From: Branchinecta lynchi
Lineage: Eukaryota; Arthropoda; Branchiopoda; Anostraca; Branchinectidae
NCBI GenBank assembly: GCA_023053575.1
Contig: JAKZAP010000008.1
Coordinates: 7,924,034-7,988,033 of the forward strand
Direction of reading: 5' to 3'
Length of the DNA stretch: 64,000 bases
In this document: positions 27,101-35,520 of the stretch, in pieces
Position numbering within the stretch: the stretch's first letter is position 1
How the letters are laid out: every line of letters begins with the position of its first letter
Notes under the pieces: model-generated
Database searches by the model: none
What the model saw: only the letters and a program-made list of their open reading frames with translations
What the model was told of the DNA's origin: nothing
Program-made: the position numbers and the translations under genes

Positions 27101-30100
27101 GATGAAAATTGATATTTAGGATGACCTTGTGTCTCAGACACCTCACTTTAAATCCGGGCCGGATCCGATGACACTGGGGGGGAGTTGGAGGAGGTAACCG
27201 GAAATTTTGAGAAACGCTTAAAGTGGAGGGATCGGGATGAAACTTGGTGGGAAAAACAAGCACAGGTCCTAGACACGTCATTGACATAACCGGACCGGAT
27301 CCGATGACACTGGGAGGAGTTGGAGGAGGGAACCGGAAATTTTGAGAAACGCTTAAAGTGGAGGGATCGGGATGAAACTTGGTGGGAAAAACAAGCACAG
27401 GTCCTCGACACGTCATTGACATAACCGGACCGGATCAGGGCACTGTGGGGGAGTTGGGGTGGGGGTCCGGATTTCTAGCGATCCCGCGAGTTCGGCATAC
27501 TTCCTGATGTCCTAGGGCGATGAAACTTGGCAGGTATGTCAGGGATCCGAACAGATTGACTTGAGAACAGCCGTTTCCCCGACCCGACCATCGTGGGGGG
27601 AGTGGGTGGATGGGGAGTCCGGAATCTAGTGGCGTGCATAACTTTTGAACGGGTGATCGGATTTGAATGAAACTTGTCTGGTGAGCTATCGCCTCGGACG
27701 TTCAGTGTCACGTCCGAGTCGGGTCCGATACCTGTGGGGATGGGGGGGGGGGGGGTGGAAAACTCAAGAAACTCTAAAAGTAGAGGGATTGGGACGAAAC
27801 TTAATGGATGGAACAAGCATTAGGCCTAGATGAAATTGACGGAGCCAGATGGTTTCGGGGCTCTGTGGGGGGAGTTGGAGGGGGTTTCCTGGAATTCCGG
27901 TAGTCGTGAGTTAGAATAGTTCCAGATGTAAAACGACAACGAAACTTTGCAGGCATATTAGCGACCCGAATTATCTTGACTTAAAAACCTGACACAACAT
28001 ACCCCCGGAAACTTCCGTTCCTAGATCCGAGCATTTTTGGGGGAGCAAGAGAAGAGAAATATGGACTTCTATAAATTGCGAACGAGTGGTCTGATTCGAG
28101 TGAAACTTCATGGGTGATACGAATCGATGGCCTCGACATGTAAAACATGCGTTCGAACCATATGCGACCACGATTAGGGGAATTGGGGGTGGGGGGACTT
28201 TTGACATGCACAAAAACCAAACGGATGGACCGAATGAGATGCAATTCGACAGTGCCGAGTTTATGCGGCCTAGATTTGTTATTTGGCGTCTGGGCCGGAT
28301 TCGGCCAAGGTAGGGGGGGGGGGGGTACTGGAAACTTGCAGATAGGCTATGCTCCAATTTCAGTCAAACTTGATGAGGGAATTAAGAGATTGGGCCCGAA
28401 CCGGCTCCGACAACGTTGGTGGGAAGGGGGGGGGGGGGTACCGGAACTTTCCAAAAATGCTCAGATTCGAGTGAAACTTGGTAGATGGTATAAACGAAGA
28501 TGCTTTAGGTGGTCGATTTTTTTTTATTCCGAACCAGATTCGGCCACGGTAGGTGGAAATAGAGTGAGTACCGGAAATCGTGTAGCACGTCTAGGGATCA
28601 AACAAATGGATTTATTGGGATGAAAGTTTGAACAGTCATGTGCATTTGCAATCGAGACGATGCCGGAACTGCTCAGAAATGAGTGAAACTAAATATCCTA
28701 TTTCTATTTCCGAACCGCCTTTTTGGATGGCGGGTGTATTTTGTGACGTTTTCATCTACTTTCTTGTACAGCCTACTCGTACAAGTGCCATATGAGCTCG
28801 TAGCTCTTGTTTTTCGTTTCCAACAAGTCAAGTGCTTTTTTAATGGTGGTCTGACAACAACCTGAGATGGAAGTTGGTTCGTAGTAAAAACTGCGGTCTG
28901 AAAGAACGCAAGCACTCTCTACTGGACATTCGGCTTTAGCGGACGCTCTTCTTGCAAGTCGCCTTCACTTTCTTCTTTAGGCCTGTAGAGAAAAAAGCTC
29001 CCAGCACTGTGTACCTGTATCCCAAGTTATTTTAAAGAAACTAATTGGTTCATTAGTTTAAAACAAACGTCTATGCCACCCCGTCACTTGCTAATGACTT
29101 TGGCCCAGGCCAGCTCATCGTTGACCTTATTTGTAATAATTATTTATTATTCCAGTAATCCCAGCCAGTGCCATTCACATCGGAGGCCAGTCGAACGGAA
29201 TTCACGCTATATCCATGTCTAGTGGTAACGACAATCAGCCTACTTTGGTTCAATATACACAGGCACAGGATGGTTCTCAGCAATTTTTTGTCCCTGGTAC
29301 GTACGCTTCTCTTCTTTTCCTATAGTTCTGTACAATTTGAGCGTGTTCCACCCTACTTACCGTAGTTACTACGCATGCCGTCACGAATCCTGGCTTTTTG
29401 CCGTCAAGGCTGGAACGATTTTTCTATTTTCCAGCAGGATCTCACGCCAGGGGCGAATCCGACCAATCACGTTACAGAGATGCGTAGTTACTACGCTCCC
29501 GAGCATAGTAAGCAAATAGTAACTATTAGTTACTATTCCGACAAGGTTGAAACGGTGAGCGTAGTAACTTTTCGTGAGGATGGAACGGAAATAGTAACTA
29601 ATAGTAACTATTGTTAGAAGGGTGGAACACGCTCTTTGAAACCGTGGAATGGTCTGTACATTCATGTCGAATTTTGCGCTCAAAGAGAATTTGGTAATAT
29701 TCTATCTTCTGTGAGAGCTGAAGTCCAGAACGCGGTTGTCAACTCGACCGTTGTAGATTGTCCGAATGGAAAACACTATGCTATTGTTAAAAATCTTAGT
29801 CTACGTGATAACTCGCTTCTCTCGGTCCCTGTAGTCCCTACGCCGAACCGTACAGCTGATTTCATTCACTATTAATTTCGTTGCTGTTTCGGCGGAACTA
29901 ATTTCTGTGAGGCCGATGCAGCATCTTTCAGGCTTGAGAGGGGCAGTTGAGAAGCAACAGTATGGAAAGTCTACACACATCAGGGTAAAACCGAAAGATG
30001 TTGCTTGATGCAGTCTACCCCAAACCCCGTATTTTGGGAAAGCGTATGCCAAACGGTGGGTATGTCAAGCGTTTGGTATACCCTATGCCTAACGCTGGAT

Positions 30101-32712
30101 GCACTATGCCAAACGCGACACTCGAATCTAATAAAATATTGATAATTTCAGTGAAGCTCAGAGTTCACCTAAGTGAGGTAGGTCAGGTATTGCATTTTCA
30201 GTGTTATAGTTTTGGGAAACAACACTTCAACCGAATCTGGTTCTTATTTCTTCCGGAAAATACCGGTTTCACAGCATGTACATATCTGGTTTTAAGCGCA
30301 ATAGGACTTTAGACAGTATAGGAGTCTCCTGTATGAAGTTTCTAGAAAAAAAAATAAAGCATTACTTACTTTCTTTAGAGTACTTGTCCTTACTTCCCAC
30401 GCAGCCATTTCTTGTCCCAATCATTGCCGAATTGGTAGAAGACGCGGATGTGCTCAAACCTGTTCTTACAACTTGTACCAGGTTATAGGTCAGATGTTTT
30501 TGTGGCTGCGCCTATGCTCTTTTTCACAGTATATTTTTTTTAGTTGGCGTAAACGGTGACCTTCAGACATATACATTACGACCGGTTACAACCACATCGA
30601 GCCTGAACCAAAGTATCATGATGGCTTCTCCCTGCTCTCCTGATGACAGAAAGCGACCTCTCTCGACTGATTCTAAAGGGTGAGTATCGATTTTTCTGTT
30701 TTACGGTCAGTTTTGGTAAACGAAGGAAATCAGTGAGCACCTCATGCCGAACCTGGATGTTTCACTACAGCTGGCCTGTGTTACTTCTCTACCTCAAAAC
30801 CATTGGTTTGAACAGGAAACACCCTACATTCCGTTTCATATTCTTTTTGGAGAACCTTTTGAAGTCATTGGATGAAATATAAGTTGCATTTTTGCAGATA
30901 CCATGGTATCTGTCACCACCGTAACTGGATCTGCAACTAGTCGTTTTTGCAGTAACCGTGGTATCTGATATACGGTTGCTGTGCAAACGACAATTGCCGA
31001 AATTGCGCTTTTCGAGGTCGTCCCAAAAGAAAAACTGATATTCAGTCACTTTTCTAAGTGCCAAACTTCTTTCCCACCAATTTGACAAAAATTGATGAAA
31101 GTGAGATGGCTTTTTCAGATATCACGATGAGTTACCACGGTCGGACCGTCGTATCTGAATATCAGATACCGCGATAACTGCAAAAACGCCTTTTGAACCT
31201 CGTATCAGATACCACGATAACTGGAAAAACGACTTTAGAACGCGGCATCACTGCACAAACGCAACTATTGTTCTTGATTGACCAATAGTGGCCATTTGTA
31301 AGTAGGCCTATTGTAGTTATACTCAACTCCAAGCGGGGCAGCTGGTCATCTAGCATTGCTGAGTTGAGCTTCTTCCCATTCTGAATGAGAACCACGATGA
31401 TGATGATGATTTACTTGAAAAACGAACTGTCACATCATAAAGCCCAGACTCAGCCCATATACAGTCCGATTTTCGCAGTTGGATCCGAGTTTCCTCTTTC
31501 GCTCCGAGATTTCGCATTCCCATTTTCTACTATGAAATAGTTTAGGACTGTGGATGTGAGCACCTTAATTGCCCAACTTGAACTCTCTCATCAATTAAGA
31601 TACAAATTTGAACATTAAAGTAAACCAACTGGGATAGTGGTGAAAACTTGATGTAAAAAAAAAGCACTTCAAAAGAAAAAGAGGAGAAGCATTTGTTCAC
31701 GAGGTCATGCTTTTACAAAACTTTTTTGTAGACATTTCTGTTTTTATGAGGGGTGGTAACGGTACTTTTACGCGGCTTCGGGGGAATATGGCTCCGAAAA
31801 AAACATTTTCGAACCTTGGGTACGAACCTTTGTGGACACTCGCAATATATTTTACAAGGACAGTACGCGTTATAGTAAAATAAAGTGTAAAGCTACGTGC
31901 ATATGATGTTCGATTTTCGCAGTCATATGCGAATTTCCTTCTTCGTTCTGAAATTTTGATGCATCAGATATAGATTTAGTGACATCAGTTTCGCATTCAT
32001 AGTTTCGCATGCGAAATCTTGTCAGACTGTGTGTACACGTAGCCTAAACGGTTTCCTCAGTGCGCATTCTCACTATTTTTCAGTGCTAAGATCCCGATAG
32101 AGTGGATGGTGAATTTTGTAAACCTTTTATTCTAGCGTTGCTTTAGTTTACTTTTTAGAGGACACGTCGTACTTATGATTCTAATTCATTCTAATTGAGT
32201 AGAATGATCCCATCTCCACTGTTGCCATTACACCGTTGTTTTAGAGACGCTTATTGGCCAGCAGACAGTTTATGCAAATTTTGCCAAGTTTCTCATCCAA
32301 GGCAAGAGACAGGGAAAGAGGCTAAAAACAGCCGAAGCCTTGTGTAATTTGCTGTGAGCACAGCTGATTTTTAAAGTAGCCAACTATCTCAGAGCATCTT
32401 AGCAGAAACACAAAGTAGTGCGACGTGTCCTTTAAGATTCAAAACCCTGCAACATATTACTGACGGATTTTATTTTTAAGAAGATCTGGAGGCGAAGGAG
32501 ACTGGGACGTTCCCGAGCCGCTAATTCAAAAGCGCGAGCTTCGACTGTTGAAAAACCGCGAAGCCGCGCGGGAATGTCGCCGAAAGAAAAAGGAGTATAT
32601 CAAGTGCTTAGAAAATCGCGTCGCTGTTCTTGAGAATCAGAACAAGGCCCTCATTGAAGAACTAAAATCCCTGAAAGAACTATATTGCTCTCAGAAAGAT
32701 GAGATGCATTGA
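6022..32712 (+). CDS. CREB: CREB/ATF1-family bZIP transcription factor, six coding exons (whole gene span)
   Basis: This nuclear transcription factor is expected to bind cAMP-response elements as a bZIP dimer and to recruit CBP/p300 when its KID serine is phosphorylated. Joining 6022-6126, 15187-15433, 25649-25789, 29156-29296, 30544-30679 and 32481-32712 gives 1002 nt: 333 codons plus TGA. All junctions keep frame and all introns are GT/AG. Visible parts are the KID with RRPSYRKILNDL (residues 103-114, Ser106 matching the PKA site of vertebrate CREB1), a Gln-containing segment ending QYTQAQDGSQQFFVP (about 197-211), and a bZIP of about residues 273-326 with basic NREAARECRRKKKEY and zipper leucines 300, 307, 314 and 321. 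The length is close to vertebrate CREB1 (about 340 residues). The ATG at 6022 lies 15 nt after a 3' splice site, so the 5' UTR is split. Introns are about 9.1, 10.2, 3.4, 1.2 and 1.8 kb, swollen by repeats. It could be the single CREB/CREM/ATF1 orthologue of this animal. Isoforms cannot be seen here. Confidence 0.95.
6330..7290. other. CREB intron 1, no recognisable feature
   Basis: This is AT-rich intronic sequence. A stretch at 6583-6650 (CTTAAAGCACAATGGACA, CACAAATAAACATTTCCGA) resembles 39316-39380 and marks a dispersed repeat. I see nothing else here. Confidence 0.4.
7290..7540 (+). repeat. Dispersed repeat, inverted mate at 33565-33810
   Basis: The segment with GACTATCTCTCCTTGC, CTCTCCGGGTACCTAGCGG and CCTTCTTCCTGAGGATGACT is found as a reverse complement at 33565-33810 with moderate divergence. 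Its function and class are unknown. The two copies lie in intron 1 and just past the CREB 3' end. Confidence 0.7.
7561..8420 (+). repeat. Dispersed repeat family E with internal 157-bp tandem duplication
   Basis: CCTGAATTTAACGC starts at about 7648 and again at about 7805, giving two units of about 157 bp that each end in TTTTTGCTAGAAGACAGTGC and CCTGGATAAA. A third, diverged unit follows to about 8120. The downstream part (TTTGCACTTGCCATGACTCACTATTTTCC, then AACAGCCAAAGCCGTATATAATT) reappears in pieces at 17738-17840, 32300-32450, 37040-37230 and 43650-43720. No coding potential is credible. Confidence 0.65.
8889..9317. mobile_element. Fold-back (MITE-like) element built of 23-24 bp subrepeats
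   Basis: The arms at about 8889-9078 and 9127-9317 are reverse complements with roughly 80-85% agreement by eye. Each arm is itself a run of related units of about 23-24 bp around TTCRTTTCCYARACC. About 45 bp separate the arms. The outer ends read AATTCGCCAGAC and GTCTAGCGAATT. It lies in CREB intron 1 and would fold into a hairpin of nearly 200 bp. Confidence 0.8.
9409..10237. mobile_element. Non-autonomous DNA transposon with 24-bp exact TIRs
   Basis: The left end TAGCTTGTTCACACGGGGC... (9409-9432) is the exact reverse complement of 10214-10237. The sequences inside continue as imperfect inverted repeats rich in CAGCGGCTGAT and TTTACGCGCG. The AT-rich core has no ORF. Outside it, AAGTTGCGTTTT at 9319 and its inverse at 10384-10395 form a second, looser inverted pair, so the element may sit inside an older one. 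I could not define a target-site duplication and do not assign a superfamily. Confidence 0.75.
10470..11815. other. CREB intron 1, no recognisable feature
   Basis: The start 'GTACTGGGCGATATTCGATATC' near 11134 looks like a transposon terminus, but I found no matching partner. Otherwise I see nothing coding or structured in this stretch. Confidence 0.35.
11816..14105 (+). mobile_element. Family A element, full-length copy A1
   Basis: It begins with a perfect 12-bp stem hairpin (ATGGCACTTGAG-CTTA-CTCAAGTGCCAT, 11816-11843). A GTCN tract follows at 11862-11885. Then come about 14 diverged units of 140-150 bp carrying ATGAAACTTGG, CCGGATCCGG-type palindromes and poly-G runs of 6-18. It ends with a CCGCC...GGCGG hairpin (about 14008-14027) and the terminus GAGCTCGTAGCTCTTGTT. 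No ORF encodes Rep/helicase or transposase. The structure resembles Helentron-derived non-autonomous elements (mini-me/DINE/MINE type), which is inference. It lies in CREB intron 1. Confidence 0.85.
11862..11885 (+). repeat. GTCN tetranucleotide proto-microsatellite (six units)
   Basis: The tract reads GTCC GTCA GTCG GTCT GTCG GTCC, just inside the hairpin end of A1. The inverted equivalent is at about 19970-19995 in A2. GTCY tracts are a hallmark of mini-me/MINE elements in insects. Confidence 0.85.
14106..15186. other. CREB intron 1 end, no recognisable feature
   Basis: AT-rich intronic sequence leads to the T-rich acceptor of the KID exon. I see no repeat boundary or ORF that I can support. 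Confidence 0.35.
15187..15433 (+). CDS. CREB: CREB coding exon 2 (kinase-inducible domain)
   Basis: The acceptor is TTTTTTTTTATAG at 15186 and the donor is GAAG/GTATGC at 15433-15434 (phase 1). The exon encodes residues 36-117 and the first base of 118. The first half is rich in Gln, Ser and Val (NQSVIQAANQQSVIQ, NSVIQATGGQTLQVV), like the region before the KID in animal CREBs. The second half is the KID core, KRREILARRPSYRKILNDL. Arg103-Arg104-Pro-Ser106 is a PKA consensus, and the following helix is the surface that binds the CBP KIX domain in vertebrates. An acidic run (EGDFYEDDA) precedes it. Confidence 0.96.
15434..17674. other. CREB intron 2, first part
   Basis: The KID reading frame stays open past the donor until TGA at 15529-15531, which matters for intron retention. 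Apart from the LINE fragment (16178-16345), a poly-C run near 17221 and an A-run near 17520, I see nothing assignable here. Confidence 0.4.
16178..16345 (+). pseudogene. 3' end fragment of a non-LTR retrotransposon (reverse transcriptase C-terminus)
   Basis: The frame from 16178 reads VPRDVLDYWNALPSEIV, then DSTNSFKNSLDNLYA, and stops at TAA 16343-16345. 'WN.LP..IV....S...FK..LD' is the typical end of CR1/jockey-type LINE ORF2 proteins. A TAT/ATT-repeat tail follows directly, as expected for a LINE 3' end. The catalytic domains are missing. The upstream 15440-16150 may belong to the same insertion, but I cannot show it. It lies in CREB intron 2. Confidence 0.7.
17675..20044 (-). mobile_element. 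Family A element, full-length inverted copy A2
   Basis: It is in the opposite orientation to A1 and closely matches it over its whole length. It starts with AACAAGAGCTATGAGCTC and AAGTGCC-related terminus and ends with the GTCN tract and the perfect ATGGCACTTGAG hairpin (20017-20044). Poly-C runs (for example near 18109, 18231 and 18812) are the mirror of A1's poly-G runs. The long reverse-strand-like peptides rich in Pro, Ser and His come from the units and are not genes. It lies in CREB intron 2. Confidence 0.85.
20086..21375 (-). mobile_element. Family A element, diverged inverted copy A4
   Basis: About 40 bp after A2 another terminus appears (AAGAGCTACGAGCTCATGTGGCAC). It is followed by diverged units with AAGTTTCATTCAAAC and CCCCCTCCCC blocks, ending near 21375 in TTGCGATCGAAATCTTG. 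The hairpin end is missing, so the copy is probably truncated. It is more diverged than A1 to A3. Confidence 0.7.
21570..25240 (+). mobile_element. Family C element, near-complete copy
   Basis: The left end carries a GTTGCCCGGGCAAC palindrome (21584-21597), a CCGGC-TTC-GCCGG hairpin (21622-21634) and a GTGTTGC-GAGA-GCAACAC hairpin. A 29-bp stretch at 21640-21668 is repeated exactly in inverse at 25205-25233. Between them are repeated blocks of about 150-bp units (GCAAACCCCTCATCGC and GAAGATGATTAT at about 22109, 22258, 24079 and 24229) separated by GATGAAAACTTGGAA and TCTAGTTGGTATTATAAAGC blocks. An A-run of about 30 sits at 25168-25200. No transposase is visible. Confidence 0.8.
25205..25233. 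repeat. 29-bp exact terminal inverted repeat (right), mate 21640-21668
   Basis: Both copies contain the hairpin GTGTTGC-loop-GCAACAC followed or preceded by the CTTTGGTTTTG motif. The exact match over 29 bases at a distance of 3.5 kb supports a defined, relatively recent element. Confidence 0.9.
25241..25648. other. CREB intron 2 end
   Basis: I see nothing recognisable between the family C end and the exon 3 acceptor. Confidence 0.35.
25649..25789 (+). CDS. CREB: CREB coding exon 3
   Basis: The acceptor TTTTTAG ends at 25648 and the donor is AAAG/GTAAGA at 25789-25790, with phase 1 at both ends. Using the second AG (25650) instead would bring an early stop, so 25649 is preferred. It encodes residues 118-165 in part: an acidic stretch (EEDKGSMQNEDDDGESP), then a hydrophobic and Ser/Ala-rich stretch (VINLASIAPSSRGNITSISG). 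This corresponds to the tail of the KID and the start of the constitutive activation region in vertebrate CREB. The 141-nt length would allow in-frame skipping. Confidence 0.85.
26032..28811 (+). mobile_element. Family A element, 5'-truncated copy A3
   Basis: It starts abruptly inside a unit (TGGAGGGGGAATCCGG). It lacks the hairpin and GTCN tract and then follows A1 almost base for base. Around 26640-27430 it has extra units compared with A1, an array expansion. It ends with the CCGCC hairpin and GAGCTCGTAGCTCTTGTT. Long apparent ORFs on both strands are repeats of the same unit. It lies in CREB intron 3. Confidence 0.85.
29156..29296 (+). CDS. CREB: CREB coding exon 4 (glutamine-containing activation region)
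   Basis: The acceptor TTATTCCAG ends at 29155 and the donor is CCTG/GTACGT at 29296-29297, with phase 1 at both ends and length 141 nt. The product includes GNDNQPTLVQYTQAQDGSQQFFVP. This follows the vertebrate CREB Q2 pattern of ILQYAQTTDGQQILVP, the constitutive activation domain that contacts the TFIID complex in mammals. The 141-nt length means it too could be skipped without changing frame. A MITE starts 42 bases after the donor. Confidence 0.92.
29339..29634. mobile_element. MITE with 16-bp TIRs, 42 bp after the exon 4 donor
   Basis: GAGCGTGTTCCACCCT at 29339-29354 is exactly inverted at 29619-29634. The element is 296 bp, flanked by TTT on both sides (a possible 3-bp duplication). Its interior repeats GTAGTTACTACG and TAGTAACTATTAGTTAC palindromes. 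No ORF is meaningful. Confidence 0.8.
29640..30543. other. CREB intron 4 remainder
   Basis: A stretch at 30030-30120 has repeated TTTGGNATACCCTATGCC-type motifs, also seen at 56620-56830 and 60070-60175. Nothing coding is visible. Confidence 0.4.
30544..30679 (+). CDS. CREB: CREB coding exon 5
   Basis: The acceptor is a T-run then TAG at 30543, and the donor is AAAGG/GTGAGT at 30679-30680 (phase 2). The peptide VGVNGDLQTYTLRPVTTTSS and then SIMMASPCSPDDRKRPLS follows the vertebrate order (GDVQTYQIRTAPTST, then a VVMASSPA-like stretch) before the bZIP. SPDDRKRPLS ends with a basic, Ser-rich stretch that may be phosphorylated, but this is only inference. Phase 2 at the end matches the bZIP exon. 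Confidence 0.9.
30891..31236. repeat. Imperfect fold-back with GGTATCTGATA repeats
   Basis: CGTTTTTGCAGTAACCGTGG... at 30942-30971 is matched in inverse at 31159-31188 (27 of 30 by eye). Related copies sit at about 30891-30915 and 31203-31234. The element would fold back on itself inside CREB intron 5. Confidence 0.65.
31237..32480. other. CREB intron 5 remainder
   Basis: It contains a GAT microsatellite near 31396 and a segment at 32155-32310 (ACGTCGTACTTATGAT, TATGCAAATTTTGCCAAG) related to 53578-54260 and 62855-63080. Nothing coding is visible outside exon 6. Confidence 0.45.
32481..32712 (+). CDS. CREB: CREB coding exon 6 (bZIP domain and stop)
   Basis: The acceptor ATTTTTAAG ends at 32480 and the exon runs to TGA at 32710-32712. 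After a short linker (GRSGGEGDWDVPEPLIQ) comes the basic region KRELRLLKNREAARECRRKK and the zipper CLENRVAVLENQNKALIEEL, ending KELYCSQKDEMH. Leucines at 300, 307, 314 and 321 form the heptads. The DNA-contacting Asn282, Ala285, Ala286, Cys289 and Arg290 pattern is intact. Arg303 aligns with the arginine used for CRTC/TORC binding in mammalian CREB1. The nearly complete match to the vertebrate bZIP makes the family call secure. Confidence 0.98.
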
Positions 32713-33560
32713 ACGCCGACTGGAGCTGGTGAATTTTGACATTTTGCGCCCAAAATTGTTGGGGCTAGTGATAATGAGAGGTAGCCCGACTTGGTGATAT
32801 GACGGTCATACTACGGCTTACGAGAAATATTTTTTCACCTTTTTTAGAAACTTGAAAGTGTGTTTTTGTGGACTCTGCTTCCGTTGATTCACTATCCCGC
32901 CTTTTGGTATTGAACTTTTACCCTCCAAGTTTTATTTGGAGTTCAATTGCGCATCCCTTAATGCGCATGGTTTGTCGCATGCTTATGCGGTGATTTCACT
33001 AATCCGGTGAACATTTTTAAGATATTTGAGTTTTCACTGCGCCATCTGGCAGTTAGCTAGATTGGTGATAATCCAACTGCAACTGTTTCATTACTGTCAA
33101 CACACGTAGCCGGGAATCGGGCAAGGCAAGGCAGGGTATAAGAGTGCTTGGCTTTCCTATGGTTCCGGCAATACAGTAAATCTGACACAGTTTTAAGAAT
33201 GGCCTAAGCTTCGCATTGAAGATGGAGCCGGACTGCTGGGAACTATGAAGAACATGAAAGCTGAATATACTTCGGAAGGTTATCAGTTCTTGCTTGGAAC
33301 TTCTGCTTGCAATCAGGGTACTGGATTGCATTTTTTCCAAAAATTCGTAGAGACTTTATCAACACTTTTGTACCTGTAAGAAGTAACTTGAGTTTTATGT
33401 CCATGTAAAATTTGTTCCATGTGATTCTTCAGTTTAATCAATATAGTTATTGTTTAACAGTCGTCGCAAGTCAAGTATGTGATAGCAGGTCTATTCACCT
33501 GCAATTCCCTTAATGATCCTGAATTTCCGTTACGTTCCCGAAGGAGATGTAATATATTTC
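32713..33560 (+). other. CREB 3' UTR region (extent unknown)
   Basis: This follows the CREB stop codon. I found no clear AATAAA signal in the first 700 bases; AATATA near 33440 is a weak candidate. No ORF here resembles a protein I know. Transcript end mapping would be needed to bound the UTR. Confidence 0.4.
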
Positions 33561-33564
33561 ACGT

Positions 33565-33810
33565 ATACTCTATATGACTAAGTCCAAAACACGCCAGCGA
33601 TCCTCAGGAAGAAGGAGTAAGCGTGTCCGTACGACTCAAACTCAACGACTTAAACCATGTGTCAATCAGTCACTGCGATCTTTGGCAGCAACTGTGACAA
33701 CACTTATGCCTTTCTTCCGCTAGCTACCCGGAGAGGCCGGAGATTTTGCATCCGCAAGGAGAGATAGTCCTCAAGAGTATTGGTGTCTTTGTCGCAATGA
33801 TGACGTAGCG
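33565..33810 (-). repeat. Dispersed repeat, inverted mate of 7290-7540
   Basis: It is the reverse complement, with divergence, of the intron 1 copy. It starts at TATATGACTAAGTCCAAAAC and ends near GTCGCAATGATGAC. Confidence 0.7.
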
Positions 33811-34163
33811 CACAGGGTGACTCGACCGCAAATCGCATAGTCGACGCCCGGCTCTTGCCGGATAGAGCTTGTCTCCTAAACATAAAATATAGAGAACCCT
33901 ATCTGAAGAAAACGGATATTTCTACACCATCATCAGGGGAGCATAATGATTTATTCTCACATCTCCCATCGCGGGTCAGAGGGGTTTTCATGGAAGTACG
34001 AGTTTGAAGGCTTCAAAGTTTGAACATAAAAACGGAGTCTCAAATTTCATTGGTCGGTTATGAAGTATCATTCATCCATGCAGGATTTCGTTTTTGTAGT
34101 GAAAGTTTGAAGCCTTCAGCTCTCATTTCTGATGGAATGTAAAGGTGTCATTATACAATGAAG
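33811..34163. other. Intergenic, no recognisable feature
   Basis: Nothing in this stretch matches a gene or a repeat found elsewhere in the window. Confidence 0.35.
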
Positions 34164-35436
34164 AACAAGACCAAAGGTGTCGATGGGATCCCAAAAATCT
34201 AAGATTTGATCCAGACAACTGGGTCTTGTCTTAGCCAGATCCAGTCTTCGCCAGACTCTTTGAACATTTTTACAATTAAAATTCAGAAACAGATTAAGGC
34301 CAAATAGCTAATCACCTGAGAAAACCAAGTTCAGATTTGGATTCAGCATGTGTGTTTACCCCTATAAGTCATATCTGTTTTGACGAAAACTTCCTGCCAA
34401 TTCTGCCAATTTCCCGGTTCCGGCCGAACTCCAGAACTCCTTGTCCGGCGAAAAAAGAAAGCTCAAAGACGAAATCAGGGTATCTTCTTTCCCCAGTAAT
34501 GAACATCTAATCAACTTCAAATAGAAATTTAGCTTATAACAAATTTTCCGATTCCAGCCGGATTCCGGTCGAACTATATGTCCGGGTAAAATACGATTGT
34601 CACACAGGGACTCAGCATCTCTTCTTACCCCTAAATCGCTTATCTAATCAACTAGAAATAAAACTTTGACTTCCAACAGTTTTCCGGTTTTGGCCGGATT
34701 CCGGACGAACTACATGTCCGGGTAGAAACTTGTTTTCACATAAGTGTTCAGCATGTCTTCTTGCCCTAAATCGAACATCTAATCAACTCCAAATAAAACT
34801 TTTAATTTTGACAAACTTTCCGGTTTGGGCCAGATTCTGGTCGAAATACTTGTCCGTGGAGAAAATAGTTTTCACCATCGTCTTCAGCATGTCTCCCTAC
34901 CTCTATATCGAACATTTAATCAACTTCAAATAAAACTTTTACTTTCAACAAACTTTCCGGTTTGGGCCGGATTCCGGGTGAAATACTTGTCCGTCGAGAA
35001 AATAATTTTCACCATCGTCTTCAGCATGTCTTCTTACCCCTAAATCGAACATCTAATCAACTTCAAATAAAACTTTTACTTTCAACAAACTTTCCGGTTT
35101 TGGCCGGATTCCGGGCGAACTACTTGTCCGATGACGAAATGGTTTTCACCATCGTGTTCAGCATATCTTCTTACCCCATAATCGACTATCACATTAGCTG
35201 TTTCAAAATATTTTGTTTGTCCCTTAATTTGAATCCCCTCCCCCACCCCTAAATGTAGAGCTACAAAGCCCATCTACGAACTTGACTGGTCCGACGACCC
35301 AACGAACCCTCACACCAAATTTCATCAAAATATCTCATTCCCTTCGAGAGTTATCGTGCTTACAGACGGACGGACAGACGGACAACTTTTGCGATGTCAT
35401 AGGTATCCCTCCACTTACGTTTTGGGATCCCAAAAA
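34164..35436 (-). mobile_element. Family B element B1 (inverted)
   Basis: It starts AACAAGACCAAAGG and GGGATCCC, and ends with CATAGGTATCCCTCCACTTA and TTTTGGGATCCCAAAA. In between are units of about 137 bp with TTTCCGGTTTNGGCCGGATTCCGG, AACTACTTGTCCG and TTCAGCATGTCTTCTTACC. A GTCY-complement tract (GACGGACGGACAGACGGACA) lies near 35365. No ORF is credible: the longest are unit repeats. Confidence 0.8.
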
Positions 35437-35520
35437 GCCAGCAAAATGTTTCTAGCTATTGACAGGCTTATAGTAGTTACAAAACATGGATAATTCATGG
35501 ATACAATGATAAATTACTCT

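Noticed and set aside
28147..28623. A 158-codon open frame on the + strand
   Set aside because: It crosses variable poly-G tracts in A3 and is broken at the equivalent place in A1, so it is a by-product of the repeat.
31384..31412. A GAT/ATG microsatellite as a possible regulatory site
   Set aside because: It is a short simple repeat with no further evidence.
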